A stretch of 64,000 nucleotides of DNA, from the NCBI RefSeq assembly GCF_902498845.1, contig NZ_CABVLM010000003.1, positions 1 to 64,000 on the forward strand, given 5' to 3'. The DNA comes from Pseudoalteromonas rhizosphaerae (GTDB lineage: Bacteria; Pseudomonadota; Gammaproteobacteria; Enterobacterales; Alteromonadaceae). The number at the start of each line of letters is the position of its first letter. The first letter of the stretch is position 1. Shown here in pieces: positions 39,910 to 50,620 of the stretch. The notes below the pieces were generated by a model. It saw only the letters and a list, made by a program, of their open reading frames with translations, was not told where the DNA came from and searched no databases. The position numbers and the translations under genes are program-made.

Positions 39910-40207
39910 AAAAGCTCTAATTATATTTATTGTTTGATAACAAACTATACCGAATTGTTGCAAATGAACAACCCAGAACTTTGGATTTTTCATTTATTTG
40001 CTATCTTATTAGTCACAACTTTGTCGTATGTCAAAATAACAACACTTAGCTATTTTCTAAAAAGTAGCAAGCACGTCAAAATAATAGTTTGCTGTGGTGT
40101 TAAACGTTAGCGCCTTTTATAAAAGTACGGGTTAAAAAATAGATTAACGACTAAAGTTTTAACGCCCTGCGTCGATAAATAACTAAGTTAACGTTAAAGG
40201 AATAACA
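39910..40207. other. Intergenic region between GNAT and the 463-residue gene
   Basis: Contains the divergent upstream regions of both genes. No frame, hairpin or strong consensus promoter was recognised. Confidence 0.45.
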
Positions 40208-41599
40208 ATGAAACTCCCCAATCTTGGTCAAGCGCAGCAAATAGCTTTGCAAACGGTGTCGGCTAATCGCGCCACGGAGTTTAAAGCCGCCGCTTCTCTT
40301 GTCGAACCACAAGATCACCTTTCAACACTCGAAGACGCAGCAAGTACACCCCTTGATAATCCATTTAAAGGCCGCCAACTTAATCAAGATTACACCCCCT
40401 CTTCTTACATTGGTATGAACCGTTATAGAGTCACCTCTAGCACCAACATTAACATAGGTGAACCGATTAAAGAGCCGACCTATCGCTATGGTGACTTTAC
40501 AGATCCCGATGATATAAATGCTTTTTTAAATCAAGTAGACCGGCTTGAAGGTGAACATAAATTTATGTTCCAACACCTAAAACCAACACAAGAACTACTT
40601 GATTTGGTGCAAAAAATGAGTGATGAAGAGCTTGCTGTATTTAGTCAATTTGTTGTTACAACATCTAGTTATCACTTTGGCACAGAAAACAACAACAGCA
40701 GTGCACAGTTAATTTCATCTTTAAGCAAACTGTCAGATGATGCCTTGAGCAGTACTCTTGCAACAATGGATAAATTATTACAACAAGGGAATGATTATAA
40801 GAAGCCGATGTCACCATTAGGTGAAAATGAGCATGGTAATGAAAGAGTCGAAATGATCAGTATGCCTGAAACCATAAACTGGTTTAAATCAAACTATAAG
40901 GCTAACAGTGCAAAATATGAATTGGCAAATGATTACACCAATTTATTAATAGAAAAAAACCTCAGCGAAGATCAACTTATGCAGTTAAATGACCACTTAT
41001 CTGACAGTACACTTACACAAAGCAGTGGTATCATCGACATGATGAGCTTAGTTAAAAACCATCAAACGGATGATGTATTGGCAATGCTCAATGAAGTTGA
41101 TAAAGACCAAGAACCTAACTTATTTAGTTACCTTGCACAGCAAACTAATTATCAAGCCAATAAGCAGTATTACCAAATGGATAATGGTAAGTTTGTTGCA
41201 CAGCAAGATAATATTAGCTCTGACTCTAATAGACGTGAGCTTTATAACAATATCCTAAACGCCTATAACGACATTGGCATGGGCTGGATAAACGATGCGC
41301 TAGAGCAATTCACAGGGAGTCCCGCACAGATCCAAAACGAATTATGGCAAACACTACTTGATGATAAAGAAAAAATGCCCGAGCAGTTTACTCGCTCAGA
41401 TTCAGTTGAGGCATGGGCAATAAATAATATTGCTCGGATAGAAGGCGCATTTCACGTAACACAAATGAATAAAATTTATGATTATAATAGCGAGCGACTA
41501 GTTCCTGAATTAATCGGTGATCTTACCTTTTACAGCAGTGGCAACATTCGTAGTTCAGTAGATAGTGAAGAGCCACAATCAGCTGAAAATCAACCGTAA
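40208..41599 (+). CDS. Unrecognised 463-residue protein
   Basis: I do not recognise this protein. It has no signal peptide or membrane segment. It is hydrophilic, acidic and mostly helical, with short repeated motifs of Leu/Ser/Asp (for example LSKLSDDALSS and LSEDQLMQLND), suggesting a cytoplasmic helical-repeat structure. The ATG is preceded by AAGGA. It stands alone on the plus strand, and its last 10 bases overlap the end of the converging sulfotransferase gene. No partner gene is adjacent. Confidence 0.65.
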   Translation: MKLPNLGQAQQIALQTVSANRATEFKAAASLVEPQDHLSTLEDAASTPLDNPFKGRQLNQDYTPSSYIGMNRYRVTSSTNINIGEPIKEPTYRYGDFTDPDDINAFLNQVDRLEGEHKFMFQHLKPTQELLDLVQKMSDEELAVFSQFVVTTSSYHFGTENNNSSAQLISSLSKLSDDALSSTLATMDKLLQQGNDYKKPMSPLGENEHGNERVEMISMPETINWFKSNYKANSAKYELANDYTNLLIEKNLSEDQLMQLNDHLSDSTLTQSSGIIDMMSLVKNHQTDDVLAMLNEVDKDQEPNLFSYLAQQTNYQANKQYYQMDNGKFVAQQDNISSDSNRRELYNNILNAYNDIGMGWINDALEQFTGSPAQIQNELWQTLLDDKEKMPEQFTRSDSVEAWAINNIARIEGAFHVTQMNKIYDYNSERLVPELIGDLTFYSSGNIRSSVDSEEPQSAENQP

Positions 41600-42210
41600 T
41601 TAAAGAACTTACGGTGCTCTGCTCCGGCTAAGTTGGCATTCACCTTATTAGGGTGTTTATACTCACGCCAGTTTGCCACATTACGGCCAACATTTAATTT
41701 CGCAAAGTCAGTATCGCCCTCTGGCGACATTCCCAAAAACTGTTTTAGCTTCAACAGGCCGCCAGGTTCGCTCACATCAAGCGATAAAAAATCATCACGA
41801 TCTTTAAAATACTTAAATACCGCCTGCTGATGTTTAGTATAACAATCGGCTAACTCGCGCTCACTCAACGGGTAAATAGAGGGAAACGTTTGATGAAAGC
41901 TGCGCTTTAGAACCGGGCTAAAGTGCCCTGTTTTAAGATCAAGATGTGGCGCCATTTTTTCAAGCAGCATCGTGATGGATGGCAACCATGCTTTTAGGTC
42001 TCGGTTTAAATAAATAAACTTAGCACCAGGAAATAACCCGTCTAAATGCATATAGTCACTAAAACACGGTGCGTCAGATATAGCATCAGCTATTTCAAAC
42101 GCTTTTTTAGTAAACGCGGTATGCGCAACCAACAAGCCCATTTCTAACAACGCAACACTGATGCTCGTGGTGCCGGTTCGAGGCAGACCGATAATAAATA
42201 TCTTAGACAT
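41590..42210 (-). CDS. Sulfotransferase-family protein
   Basis: A PAPS-type sulfotransferase fold of 206 residues: the 5'-phosphosulfate loop GLPRTGTTS at the N terminus and the 3'-phosphate-binding segment FIYLNRDLKAWLPS at about 65-78. The C-terminal part is shorter than in typical carbohydrate sulfotransferases. Acceptor unknown. It converges on the 463-residue gene with an end overlap. Confidence 0.82.
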   Translation of the reverse strand: MSKIFIIGLPRTGTTSISVALLEMGLLVAHTAFTKKAFEIADAISDAPCFSDYMHLDGLFPGAKFIYLNRDLKAWLPSITMLLEKMAPHLDLKTGHFSPVLKRSFHQTFPSIYPLSERELADCYTKHQQAVFKYFKDRDDFLSLDVSEPGGLLKLKQFLGMSPEGDTDFAKLNVGRNVANWREYKHPNKVNANLAGAEHRKFFNYG

Positions 42211-42312
42211 CTAACGTCACTCATTTTTAAAAGGCCGTTAGTATATACCTAAATGACAGCATCACCCACAGAGCAACAACAAAGTTAAGCGGTAGTTTAA
42301 CCGCAAGCTCCC

Positions 42313-42786
42313 TTATTTATTATCCATATTACTACGGTGCCCATAACTCAATACTCGAGTAATTTCTAATTTGTCGCCTAAGTCATGCCAAAGCATCACA
42401 AAATCAGCTTTACCGTCACATTTATTGCCGCCATTTTGACAAAATATGTGAGTTCCTTTGGTCATCACACCAAAATCTTTAATGGTAAACACTTCAAACG
42501 TGCCGCTGACCAACTCCCGCGTATACTTGCCACATGCATATTGTTTAGTATTAGCTATCATGGAATTGCGATCCCAGGTAACTCCACCGTTATCATGATA
42601 AAACTCAACACCTTCCGCGAAGTAGCTCGCGTGCTTAGCAAGTTGTACTGGGTTATTACAATGATTAAAAGAATCAAAAAGTCCTGTATCTAAACGCATC
42701 ATTTTACTTTGCAAATCAGTAACATCAGCCTGACTTACCAGCGGCATTAGTAACAATGCAAACAGATATAACTTTTTCATAGTCAT
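42313..42786 (-). CDS. Secreted SnoaL/NTF2-like protein
   Basis: A 157-residue protein with an N-terminal signal peptide (cleavage likely after SQA, about residue 20) and an NTF2/SnoaL-like domain of the DUF4440 kind (FAEGVEFYHDNGGVTWDR... ELVSGTFEV). Four Cys are present (in CNNPVQLAK, YACGKY, FCQNG and CDGK), suggesting disulfides in the periplasm. The ATG at 42786 has AGGAA at 7 bases; an ATG six bases later is also possible. Function unknown. Confidence 0.8.
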   Translation of the reverse strand: MTMKKLYLFALLLMPLVSQADVTDLQSKMMRLDTGLFDSFNHCNNPVQLAKHASYFAEGVEFYHDNGGVTWDRNSMIANTKQYACGKYTRELVSGTFEVFTIKDFGVMTKGTHIFCQNGGNKCDGKADFVMLWHDLGDKLEITRVLSYGHRSNMDNK

Positions 42787-43025
42787 TTAAAGCTTCCTGC
42801 GTAATAAACGAGCCGATAACATCTCTCGTTTAATTTATTATTGTTGATATATAAACCATATCCCAGTGTTTGTTGCGATTCAATCAGTAACTCCGATTTT
42901 TCTATCAATATAAAGATAATGCTTTTTAGACCATACACTCTATTGCTCATTAGATATTAAACACTTTGTTACGCAAAAATACTGTTCAAAATATCTGAGC
43001 AATTTATACTGAGGGCAATGTCGAT

Positions 43026-43772
43026 ATGATCAGAGGTTTTAGCGTGCAGTTTACACAAGGTATGGAATATTTTTTTTCGGGCTTCAAATTAATTACCCAA
43101 AAAGGCTTGAAGCGATTTGTATTTATTCCTTTATTAATCAATATCGTGCTTTTTGGTAGCTCATTATTCTTTTTATATGGCTGGCTTACCGATGGGTTTG
43201 CTTATTTAAATGATCTATTACCAACGTGGTTAAGTTGGCTGGAGTGGCTGATGTGGCCTATTGCAGTATTAGTGATTTTATTTAGCTACAGTATGCTGTT
43301 TTCGGTGATCACTAATTTCATTGCCGCGCCCTTTAACGGCTTACTCAGTGAAAAAGTAGAGCTGTATTTAACCGGTCAAAAAATTAATGATGATGGCTTA
43401 GCGGAGATAGTGAAAGATGTGCCACGAATGCTTGGCCGTGAGTGGACCAAGTTGTGCTATTACCTACCACGTGCCATTGGCTTTTTTATCTTACTATGGA
43501 TATTACCTGTTATCGGCCAAGTGTTATGGGTGATGTTTACCTGTTGGATGTATGCCGTGCAATACAAAGATTATCCGTTTGATAATCACAAAATTTGCTT
43601 TAAAGAAATGAAAGAAGACTTAAAACAAAAACAAACTCTCTCGTATGGATTCGGCTTAGCAGTATTGTTGCTTACAGCCATTCCTATCGTGAATTTAATT
43701 GTTATGCCTGTCGCTGTGTGCGGCGCAACTCGCTTATGGGTTGATCAATACCGCCCTAACTACCGCGAATAA
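43026..43772 (+). CDS. cysZ: Sulfate transporter CysZ
   Basis: CysZ imports sulfate for cysteine synthesis. The 248 residues match the family, with about four membrane helices, the FIPLLINIVLF segment, NFIAAPFNGLLSEKVE and the C-terminal ATRLW. The E. coli protein has 253 residues. The gene is monocistronic; no cysK lies next to it in this window. A weak inverted repeat follows at 43782-43816 (AGGGGAC/GTCCCCT). Confidence 0.9.
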   Translation: MIRGFSVQFTQGMEYFFSGFKLITQKGLKRFVFIPLLINIVLFGSSLFFLYGWLTDGFAYLNDLLPTWLSWLEWLMWPIAVLVILFSYSMLFSVITNFIAAPFNGLLSEKVELYLTGQKINDDGLAEIVKDVPRMLGREWTKLCYYLPRAIGFFILLWILPVIGQVLWVMFTCWMYAVQYKDYPFDNHKICFKEMKEDLKQKQTLSYGFGLAVLLLTAIPIVNLIVMPVAVCGATRLWVDQYRPNYRE

Positions 43773-43830
43773 AACGCTCAGAGGGGACGACAATATAAGC
43801 CATTATTAAGTCCCCTATTTGCAGCACTAT

Positions 43831-44184
43831 TTACACTAAAACTTGCCGTGTATTAGCAATGAAATGATGCACTTCGCGCTCAATTTTAGGATCAACTGGC
43901 TGCTCTGGAGCGCGATCATTTGGGCATGGCATCCTTGGAGTTGTGCCAAACAAACGACAAATTAATGGCCGTTCATCATATACAGTGCATCCCTTTGGAC
44001 CTAAGTGTACACAATTAAATTCATTTAATGCCGCTTCGTGCTCTGCATCGCTTTTTACCGGTAATCGCGACATTTCTTCAGATGATGTTGTCACTGGACC
44101 GCAGCAATCATGGCAACCTTCAACACATTCAAACGATGGAATGTTAGCGCGTAATCGCAAGATTACTTTTTGGTTTTTGTACAT
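43831..44184 (-). CDS. YkgJ-type cysteine-cluster protein
   Basis: A 117-residue protein of the zinc/iron-chelating YkgJ family with cysteines in CVEGCHDCCG, FNCVHLGPKGCTVYDERPLICRLFG and MPC. The arrangement CxxxCxxCC...CxxxxxxxC...C is the family signature. It may bind a metal or an Fe-S cluster. The actual reaction is unknown. Confidence 0.85.
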   Translation of the reverse strand: MYKNQKVILRLRANIPSFECVEGCHDCCGPVTTSSEEMSRLPVKSDAEHEAALNEFNCVHLGPKGCTVYDERPLICRLFGTTPRMPCPNDRAPEQPVDPKIEREVHHFIANTRQVLV

Positions 44185-44310
44185 TTATATTTACCTTTTA
44201 TAATGCAGTGCACTCATGCCGCAACTTAACTAATTCTCCATAACCCCTATATTACGCGTTATATGCTGTAACTTGCAATGCTATGTTAGTGCAGACTTAC
44301 GCCATAACGT

Positions 44311-44336
44311 AAAAGCACAGCTAATGCTGTGCTTTT
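44311..44336 (-). terminator. Terminator of rlmM
   Basis: AAAAGCACAG pairs with CTGTGCTTTT around a six-base loop, 25 bases beyond the rlmM stop. It is A/T-flanked on both sides and could act in both directions. Confidence 0.8.
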
Positions 44337-44360
44337 ATATATCTAAACTTTGCAAGCTTA

Positions 44361-45446
44361 TTAACTATATAGACTTTGTGGCACTTTAGTGACGTTCAAA
44401 TGAACAGTTACTTCTTCCCTATCGTGATAAAGATGCTTAGCTTGTAATTCATAGCTTATACCGTATTTATTAAGCTCTTCTTTGATCATCGTTAAGCACT
44501 CATACACACTGTCAAAGCGCTTTTTCATTGGCAGCTTTAAGTTAAAGATAAGTTCTTTCGCGTATGCGTTGACCGCCCAATCAATCATAAGACTGGTTAC
44601 TTTGGTTGGTTTTTCTACCATATCGCATACTAACCAAGTAATATTTCTTTTCTCAGGGCGGTATTTAAAACCATCAACACGGAAGTGCTTAACTTGACCT
44701 GTTTGCATTAAATCATCATTCATTGGGCCGTTATCAATGGCGCTAACAAACATACCGCGACGCACTAGTTGATACGTCCAACCACCTGGGCAGGCACCTA
44801 AGTCAACACTGCGCATACCGGCTTGAACTCGCGCTTCACGATCTTTTTCCGCAATAAACACATTAAACGCTTCATCCAGTTTTAAGGTCGAGCGACTCGG
44901 TGCATCACTTGGCATTCTTAGTCGTAATATTCCCATAAAAAATGGGGAATTATTATAACTATATGAATGACCAACAAACGCGGTGTTATTAGTTAAAAAC
45001 ATGATGTGCATTACGGGGCGATTGGCTTTAGGTTCGCGTAACACGGTGTTTTGTTTCTCTAAAGCCTTTTTAAGTGGGGTAGAGATTTTTTTGCAGAAAG
45101 TTAACAGCTCCTTGCCTTCATTGGTATCGGGTGTTTCTACCCGTAGCTCTGAGCAAAGTGGAAAATCGACCGCTGCTTTTACTATTTCGCCAACACGGTC
45201 TTCGACGGGCATGTTTTCAAGTAAAGTGCCGGCAAACCACTGACGGGCAAATACCATATTTTTGAAATCAACCTTTTTGATGATTTCATCACTATGCTGC
45301 GCTTCAAAACATTCGTAAATAACATAGCCGGTATTTGGCTTTGCTTTTACATACCCAGCAAAACCTTGCTCTGCGGCATGAAATGTTATTTCTGCAGCGG
45401 CATCATTTTCAAAACCACTACGGCAGTAAATCACTACACTTGACAT
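44361..45446 (-). CDS. rlmM: 23S rRNA 2'-O-ribose methyltransferase RlmM
   Basis: RlmM methylates C2498 of 23S rRNA. The 361-residue protein has an N-terminal THUMP-like domain starting VVIYCRSGFENDAAAEI, then a Rossmann methyltransferase with the SAM motif VDLGACPGGWTYQL and WLVCDMVEKP. Full length compared with E. coli (366). It lies between YkgJ and ygdD-like genes and is probably monocistronic. Confidence 0.94.
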   Translation of the reverse strand: MSSVVIYCRSGFENDAAAEITFHAAEQGFAGYVKAKPNTGYVIYECFEAQHSDEIIKKVDFKNMVFARQWFAGTLLENMPVEDRVGEIVKAAVDFPLCSELRVETPDTNEGKELLTFCKKISTPLKKALEKQNTVLREPKANRPVMHIMFLTNNTAFVGHSYSYNNSPFFMGILRLRMPSDAPSRSTLKLDEAFNVFIAEKDREARVQAGMRSVDLGACPGGWTYQLVRRGMFVSAIDNGPMNDDLMQTGQVKHFRVDGFKYRPEKRNITWLVCDMVEKPTKVTSLMIDWAVNAYAKELIFNLKLPMKKRFDSVYECLTMIKEELNKYGISYELQAKHLYHDREEVTVHLNVTKVPQSLYS

Positions 45447-45484
45447 AAAAACCCTTTAATTGCTCTTTTGAGCGATATTCTCTA

Positions 45485-45853
45485 TTAAAATTTAAACCGT
45501 GCTACTTGCACTAATAAAATAGTCCAACCAATAATAAAACATAAACCACCAACGGGTGTGATGGGGCCAAGCCACTTATAACCGGTGATTGCTAATAAAT
45601 ATAAACTGCCACTAAACAACAAAATACCAGCAATAATAAACCAACCAGCCGATGTGAGATTAATTCCCCATTTTATTAAAATGGCAATCGCAATTAACGC
45701 AAGGCCATGCACCATCTGATACTCTGCCGCAGTTTTAAATACGCCAATAGCATATTCAGAAACACGGCTTTTTAAACCATGAGCCGCAAAGGCGCCCAAC
45801 ACCACTGATAGCATGCAAAATAAACTGCCAGTCATTAAAAATAGTTTAATCAT
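45485..45853 (-). CDS. DUF423 membrane protein (YgdD-like)
   Basis: A 122-residue inner-membrane protein with four helices; the segments LGAFAAHGLKSR and EYQMVHGLALI are diagnostic of DUF423. The ATG at 45853 is preceded by AGGAA; a longer frame overlaps the hydrolase gene and is not supported. Adjacent to rlmM as in E. coli (ygdD-rlmM). Function unknown. Confidence 0.88.
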   Translation of the reverse strand: MIKLFLMTGSLFCMLSVVLGAFAAHGLKSRVSEYAIGVFKTAAEYQMVHGLALIAIAILIKWGINLTSAGWFIIAGILLFSGSLYLLAITGYKWLGPITPVGGLCFIIGWTILLVQVARFKF

Positions 45854-45878
45854 GATTTTTTTCCTGCTAAAGATGCCT

Positions 45879-46517
45879 TTAAATATGCTGTTTAATAAAA
45901 CTAGCCGCGTGCTCAGCGGCAGTTTGCACATTACCTAACTCTGTAAAGCCACTGCGTTTGCGTGGTTTTAAGGAATGATCGCCATCAGCTAGCCACACAA
46001 ACTCTGGGCGTTTATCCAGTTGTAGCTGTGTTAATTCGTCACGGGTACCAAATGTATCGCGCTCGCCTTGGAGCACCATAAACGGGCATGGTATTTTACC
46101 AAAATGATCAATGCGTAATTTATCAGGCTTGCCTGGTGGATGAAATGGATAGCCAAATGCCAATACGCCTGAAATTGTTGGCATTGTTACTCGCTCTTCA
46201 CTGACAAGCATTGATGCCATCCGCCCGCCCATTGACTTGCCACCAATAAATAACGGTAAGCTTGGCTGTACAAAGGTTAATATATGCTCAAAGTATTGCA
46301 GTAATTTAGGCGCACGATCTGGCGGGCGACGCTTATTGGTTTGCTTGGCTATTTGCATATATTCAAAGTCAAATAAGCCAACATCAATACCTTGCTCTGC
46401 CAGCAAGCTTGCCATTTTCTGCATAAATCCTGAATCACTAGCGGCTCCAGCACCATGGGCAAAAATAAATTGTGCCAAAGCGGGTTGTTGGTCACTTTTA
46501 ATCCATTCGATAGTCAT
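45879..46517 (-). CDS. Alpha/beta hydrolase (KANL3/Tex30-like)
   Basis: A 212-residue serine hydrolase fold: HGAGAASDSGFM (oxyanion region), nucleophile elbow GGKSMGGRM (Ser), and a C-terminal DGDHSLKP with the likely catalytic His. The natural substrate is unknown. It begins one base after the gcvA stop and is probably in one transcript with it; the DUF423 gene follows at 25 bases. Confidence 0.85.
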   Translation of the reverse strand: MTIEWIKSDQQPALAQFIFAHGAGAASDSGFMQKMASLLAEQGIDVGLFDFEYMQIAKQTNKRRPPDRAPKLLQYFEHILTFVQPSLPLFIGGKSMGGRMASMLVSEERVTMPTISGVLAFGYPFHPPGKPDKLRIDHFGKIPCPFMVLQGERDTFGTRDELTQLQLDKRPEFVWLADGDHSLKPRKRSGFTELGNVQTAAEHAASFIKQHI

Positions 46518-46518
46518 A

Positions 46519-47415
46519 TTAATACTCTTGCTCTTGTTCGACTAAACTCAGCATCCACTGCTTAAACGATACTATTTTGCCTAATTCAGATTGCGTTTCA
46601 CGACTTACTAAATAGTACGCATTTTTACTTTCTAAACTGTGGTTAAACGGAATAACTAAACGTCCTGCATCAATATCAGGTTTAGCAAGCACACTGTTAC
46701 CAATAGCAACACCTTGACCATGCACTGCTGCTTGCAACACCATTGATGAGTGGCTAAATATAGGTCCTTGGTTTACTTGCACATTACGAACACCGGCGGT
46801 TTTCATCCACGTTTTCCAGTTCTTACGGGTGGTATCGTGTAATAAAGTATGGTTTGCCAAATCACTTGGCTGATCCAGCGGCTTTGGCCCTGTTAATAGC
46901 ATAGGACTACACAAAGGCACTAAGTATTCGGTATGCAGTTTATGCGTTTGCACGCCACTCCAATGACCACGGCCATAATAAATAGCCACATCAACATCAT
47001 CGGTGAGTGAGTTTTCGTCTTGATCTTGGGCTTTTATTCGTACATCTATCTCAGGGTGCAGTTCGTTAAATAAGCTCAAGCGTGGCACTAACCATTGAAT
47101 AGCAAAGCTGGGCGTTAAACTCACGGTTAATGAGCCTTTTGCACCACGGGCTAATAGCTTTTCGGTAGCATCAATTAGCTGAGTAAATATTTCTTTAATA
47201 TCTAAAAAGTAACCTTGGCCTTCTTCGGTGAGTAATAAAGAACGGTTTTTTCGCAAAAATAGTTTTAAGCCAAGATGCTCTTCTAAAGTTTTTATTTGAT
47301 GACTTACCGCCGCCTGTGTGACGTATAACTCTTCAGCCGCTTTAGTAAAACTCAAATGGCGAGCAGCAGCTTCAAATGCTTTTAATGCGTTTAGTGGCGG
47401 AACACGTCGAGACAT
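46519..47415 (-). CDS. gcvA: LysR-type regulator GcvA
   Basis: GcvA controls the glycine cleavage operon in E. coli. The 298 residues start MSRRVPPLNALKAFEAAARH, followed by the winged HTH (about 20-65, TKAAEELYVTQAAVSHQIK) and the ligand-binding domain (about 90-295, with DDVDVAIYYGRG and FSHSSMVLQAAVHGQGVA). Similarity to E. coli GcvA is high throughout. The ATG at 47415 was chosen; a TTG three codons upstream is less likely. The gcv genes are not in this window. Confidence 0.92.
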   Translation of the reverse strand: MSRRVPPLNALKAFEAAARHLSFTKAAEELYVTQAAVSHQIKTLEEHLGLKLFLRKNRSLLLTEEGQGYFLDIKEIFTQLIDATEKLLARGAKGSLTVSLTPSFAIQWLVPRLSLFNELHPEIDVRIKAQDQDENSLTDDVDVAIYYGRGHWSGVQTHKLHTEYLVPLCSPMLLTGPKPLDQPSDLANHTLLHDTTRKNWKTWMKTAGVRNVQVNQGPIFSHSSMVLQAAVHGQGVAIGNSVLAKPDIDAGRLVIPFNHSLESKNAYYLVSRETQSELGKIVSFKQWMLSLVEQEQEY

Positions 47416-47491
47416 AGTGATCAAACTTAGAATTAGTTTTTCTTATGGATAAGATTATATACACATGCCAAGGAAGTGTATATTCAAGACA

Positions 47492-47517
47492 TAAAAAAAG
47501 CGACTTTCGTCGCTTTT
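47492..47517 (-). terminator. Terminator of kdsA
   Basis: AAAAGCGAC pairs with GTCGCTTTT around a 4-base loop, with a T run on the minus strand, 18 bases beyond the kdsA stop. Confidence 0.85.
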
Positions 47518-47534
47518 CTTATCACGCTTTGCGA

Positions 47535-48398
<864 letters not shown>

Positions 48399-49652
48399 TT
48401 AAGGTGCAACTGCTTGCATCATTAAACCACAAATATATGCCATATACGTGCCTACGCCATAGCCCAGAACGGCTAATAATACCCCAACTGGCGCAAGCGA
48501 TGGGTGAAATGCCGAAGCAACCACTGGTGCCGATGCCGCACCGCCCACATTCGCTTGTGAGCCAACGGCCATATAAAATAGCGGCGCTTTAATTATTTTT
48601 GCCACAATTAACATTAAACTGGCATGGGTAAGCATCCAAATTAAGCCAATAACGAAATACATAGGTGATTCAAATATAGCCGTAATATTCATATGAAGGC
48701 CAATTGATGCCACTAAAATATATAAAAAGCTGGAGGCTACTTTAGATGCGCCAAAGGCTTCAATATGACGTACTTTAGTAAACGACAATGCAATACCTAT
48801 GGTCGTCGAAATAACAATTAACCAAAAGAACTTACTGTTTAAGCTATATTCTTGTGCCCATGGAAAGTTAGCGCCAAAGTAAGGTCCTAAAAAGTCTGCA
48901 CAAAAATGCGCCAGACCGGTAATACCAAATGCAATTGCAATGATCAGCATATAATCATTGAGTGTTGGCAGACGTGCGTGCTCGGCTTGGTATTTTTCAA
49001 CGCGATTTTTTAACTCTTCAATCGCGCTAGTATCCGCGCCTGTTTTCGCATCAATGGCTTTATGGTTGGCAGCCATTAACAGTAATACTGCCATCCATAA
49101 ATTGGCGACAATCACATCTACCGTAACCATTGCTGAGAATATATCTCCGCCAACTTCAAACATTTCTTTCATCGATGCTTGGTTTGCACCACCACCAATC
49201 CAGCTTCCAGCAATCGTGGTCATGCCACGCCATACTGCATCGGGGCCATGACCACCGACTGCTTCTGGATACACTGCGCTCATGATCAAAATGGCCAACG
49301 GGCCGCCGATCACAATACCTGCAGTACCGGTTAAAAACATAATTAATGCTTTCGGGCCAAGATTAATAATGGCACGTAAATCAATACTAATGGTCAGTAA
49401 AATTAAGCACGCAGGAAGCAAGTAACGTGATGCTACAAAGTACACATTAGATGAATGACCATCAACAATGCCAAAAGTATTCAATAGTGAAGGTAAAAAA
49501 TAGCACAGTAATAATGCTGGGACATATTTGTAAAACTTTTTCAGTGCGCTATTTTGACTGTTCGATGTTTTAAAAATAAAGCCTAATATTACTGCTAATA
49601 AACCAAAGACAACCGCGTCATTGGTGATCAGGGCAGTATGGGCGTCAGCCAT
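48399..49652 (-). CDS. DUF819-family membrane protein (YjcL-like)
   Basis: A 417-residue integral membrane protein with about 10-12 helices. The N-terminal block includes SRYLLPACLILLTISIDL and the family's GSWIGGGANQASMKE. A cytoplasmic loop (about 210-230, EELKNRVEKYQAEH) divides the halves. It resembles secondary transporters but no substrate is known. It is placed between sirB1 and kdsA, 9 bases from the kdsA start, and seems to be an insertion in the classical order. Confidence 0.85.
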   Translation of the reverse strand: MADAHTALITNDAVVFGLLAVILGFIFKTSNSQNSALKKFYKYVPALLLCYFLPSLLNTFGIVDGHSSNVYFVASRYLLPACLILLTISIDLRAIINLGPKALIMFLTGTAGIVIGGPLAILIMSAVYPEAVGGHGPDAVWRGMTTIAGSWIGGGANQASMKEMFEVGGDIFSAMVTVDVIVANLWMAVLLLMAANHKAIDAKTGADTSAIEELKNRVEKYQAEHARLPTLNDYMLIIAIAFGITGLAHFCADFLGPYFGANFPWAQEYSLNSKFFWLIVISTTIGIALSFTKVRHIEAFGASKVASSFLYILVASIGLHMNITAIFESPMYFVIGLIWMLTHASLMLIVAKIIKAPLFYMAVGSQANVGGAASAPVVASAFHPSLAPVGVLLAVLGYGVGTYMAYICGLMMQAVAP

Positions 49653-49668
49653 GTAAATTCCTTAAAAG

Positions 49669-50496
49669 TTAATGGTGAGTTTTGTGATTATCTTCGAGTT
49701 CTTCAAGTTGATGCTGAATAATATCAATTGCAGGATCATCTGGACACTCATCGATAAAAAATTGTAAGTCGTCACGTGCCATTTTCGGACAATCAAGCTG
49801 GTTAAGTAAATAGCCTCTGTCCCGTCTTTCGTACGGATCATCGCCTATTAGCTCCATCAGCATCTCAACACAGCTCAAAGCATGACCAAATTTATTACTG
49901 CTAATAAAGGCCCACTTTTGTTGTGCTAGATAAAGCTTATACACTTCTTCGTCAAAAATGAGCTCAAGCGGCTCTTGCTCATCACCATTTTCTTCACTGG
50001 CGTTTTCAGGAATAATATACCAACTTTGTTGACCTGAACTCGGCTCAAGTAAATAACCTTCCTCATCGCTAATAGCGACATGGACATTTATTTCACTATT
50101 ATTAATCGTTACATTTGCATCAAAACCAGCATGGTTCAGCAAATGGCATAATAAAATACCCAGTGTTGTTTCAGAACCACTGCGCATACTCAGCATATAG
50201 CTAAAGCTATTTAAGGTGTATTCTGGGACTTTTAAACTGGATACGCTAAATAACCACTGAGTAAAAAACATATCAACTAACGCATCAAACCGTTCGTGAA
50301 TATCAGGGTATTGTTGGCATAGTTCGGTGACTTGATTTTCAAAGTCGCTCAGTGTGGCAAAGCTATCACTTAAATCAGCTTGAGGATCCCACTTCGCTTC
50401 AGCGCTTATACAACGATACAACGCTTGGGGAACGAATGTGTCAAAAGCCTCATCTTGATAGGATTCATTTTGATCTTCAAACCAAGGGGTGGTCAT
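49669..50496 (-). CDS. SirB1-family protein (YchA-like)
   Basis: A 275-residue transglutaminase-like protein with a TPR-like C-terminal part (YLLNQLDCPKMARDDLQFF). The segment RSGSETTLGILLCHLLNHAGFDANV corresponds to the family's core. In the typical order this gene follows sirB2. The likely active Cys is not apparent (LCHLL holds the only nearby Cys), so catalysis is uncertain. Function not established. Confidence 0.84.
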   Translation of the reverse strand: MTTPWFEDQNESYQDEAFDTFVPQALYRCISAEAKWDPQADLSDSFATLSDFENQVTELCQQYPDIHERFDALVDMFFTQWLFSVSSLKVPEYTLNSFSYMLSMRSGSETTLGILLCHLLNHAGFDANVTINNSEINVHVAISDEEGYLLEPSSGQQSWYIIPENASEENGDEQEPLELIFDEEVYKLYLAQQKWAFISSNKFGHALSCVEMLMELIGDDPYERRDRGYLLNQLDCPKMARDDLQFFIDECPDDPAIDIIQHQLEELEDNHKTHH

Positions 50497-50620
50497 TAAT
50501 ACGGCAACATCTTTAATAGAAAATGAATGACTAGTTTACCTATTTTTTTACACAGATACCAACGTAGCACGTTAGATTAACGTTCAAAGACTGTTTAGTG
50601 CAGCCTTTGAACACCTTTAG

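Noticed and set aside
43782..43816. Inverted repeat AGGGGAC/GTCCCCT after cysZ
   Set aside because: The loop is long and no T tract follows, so it is not reported as a terminator.
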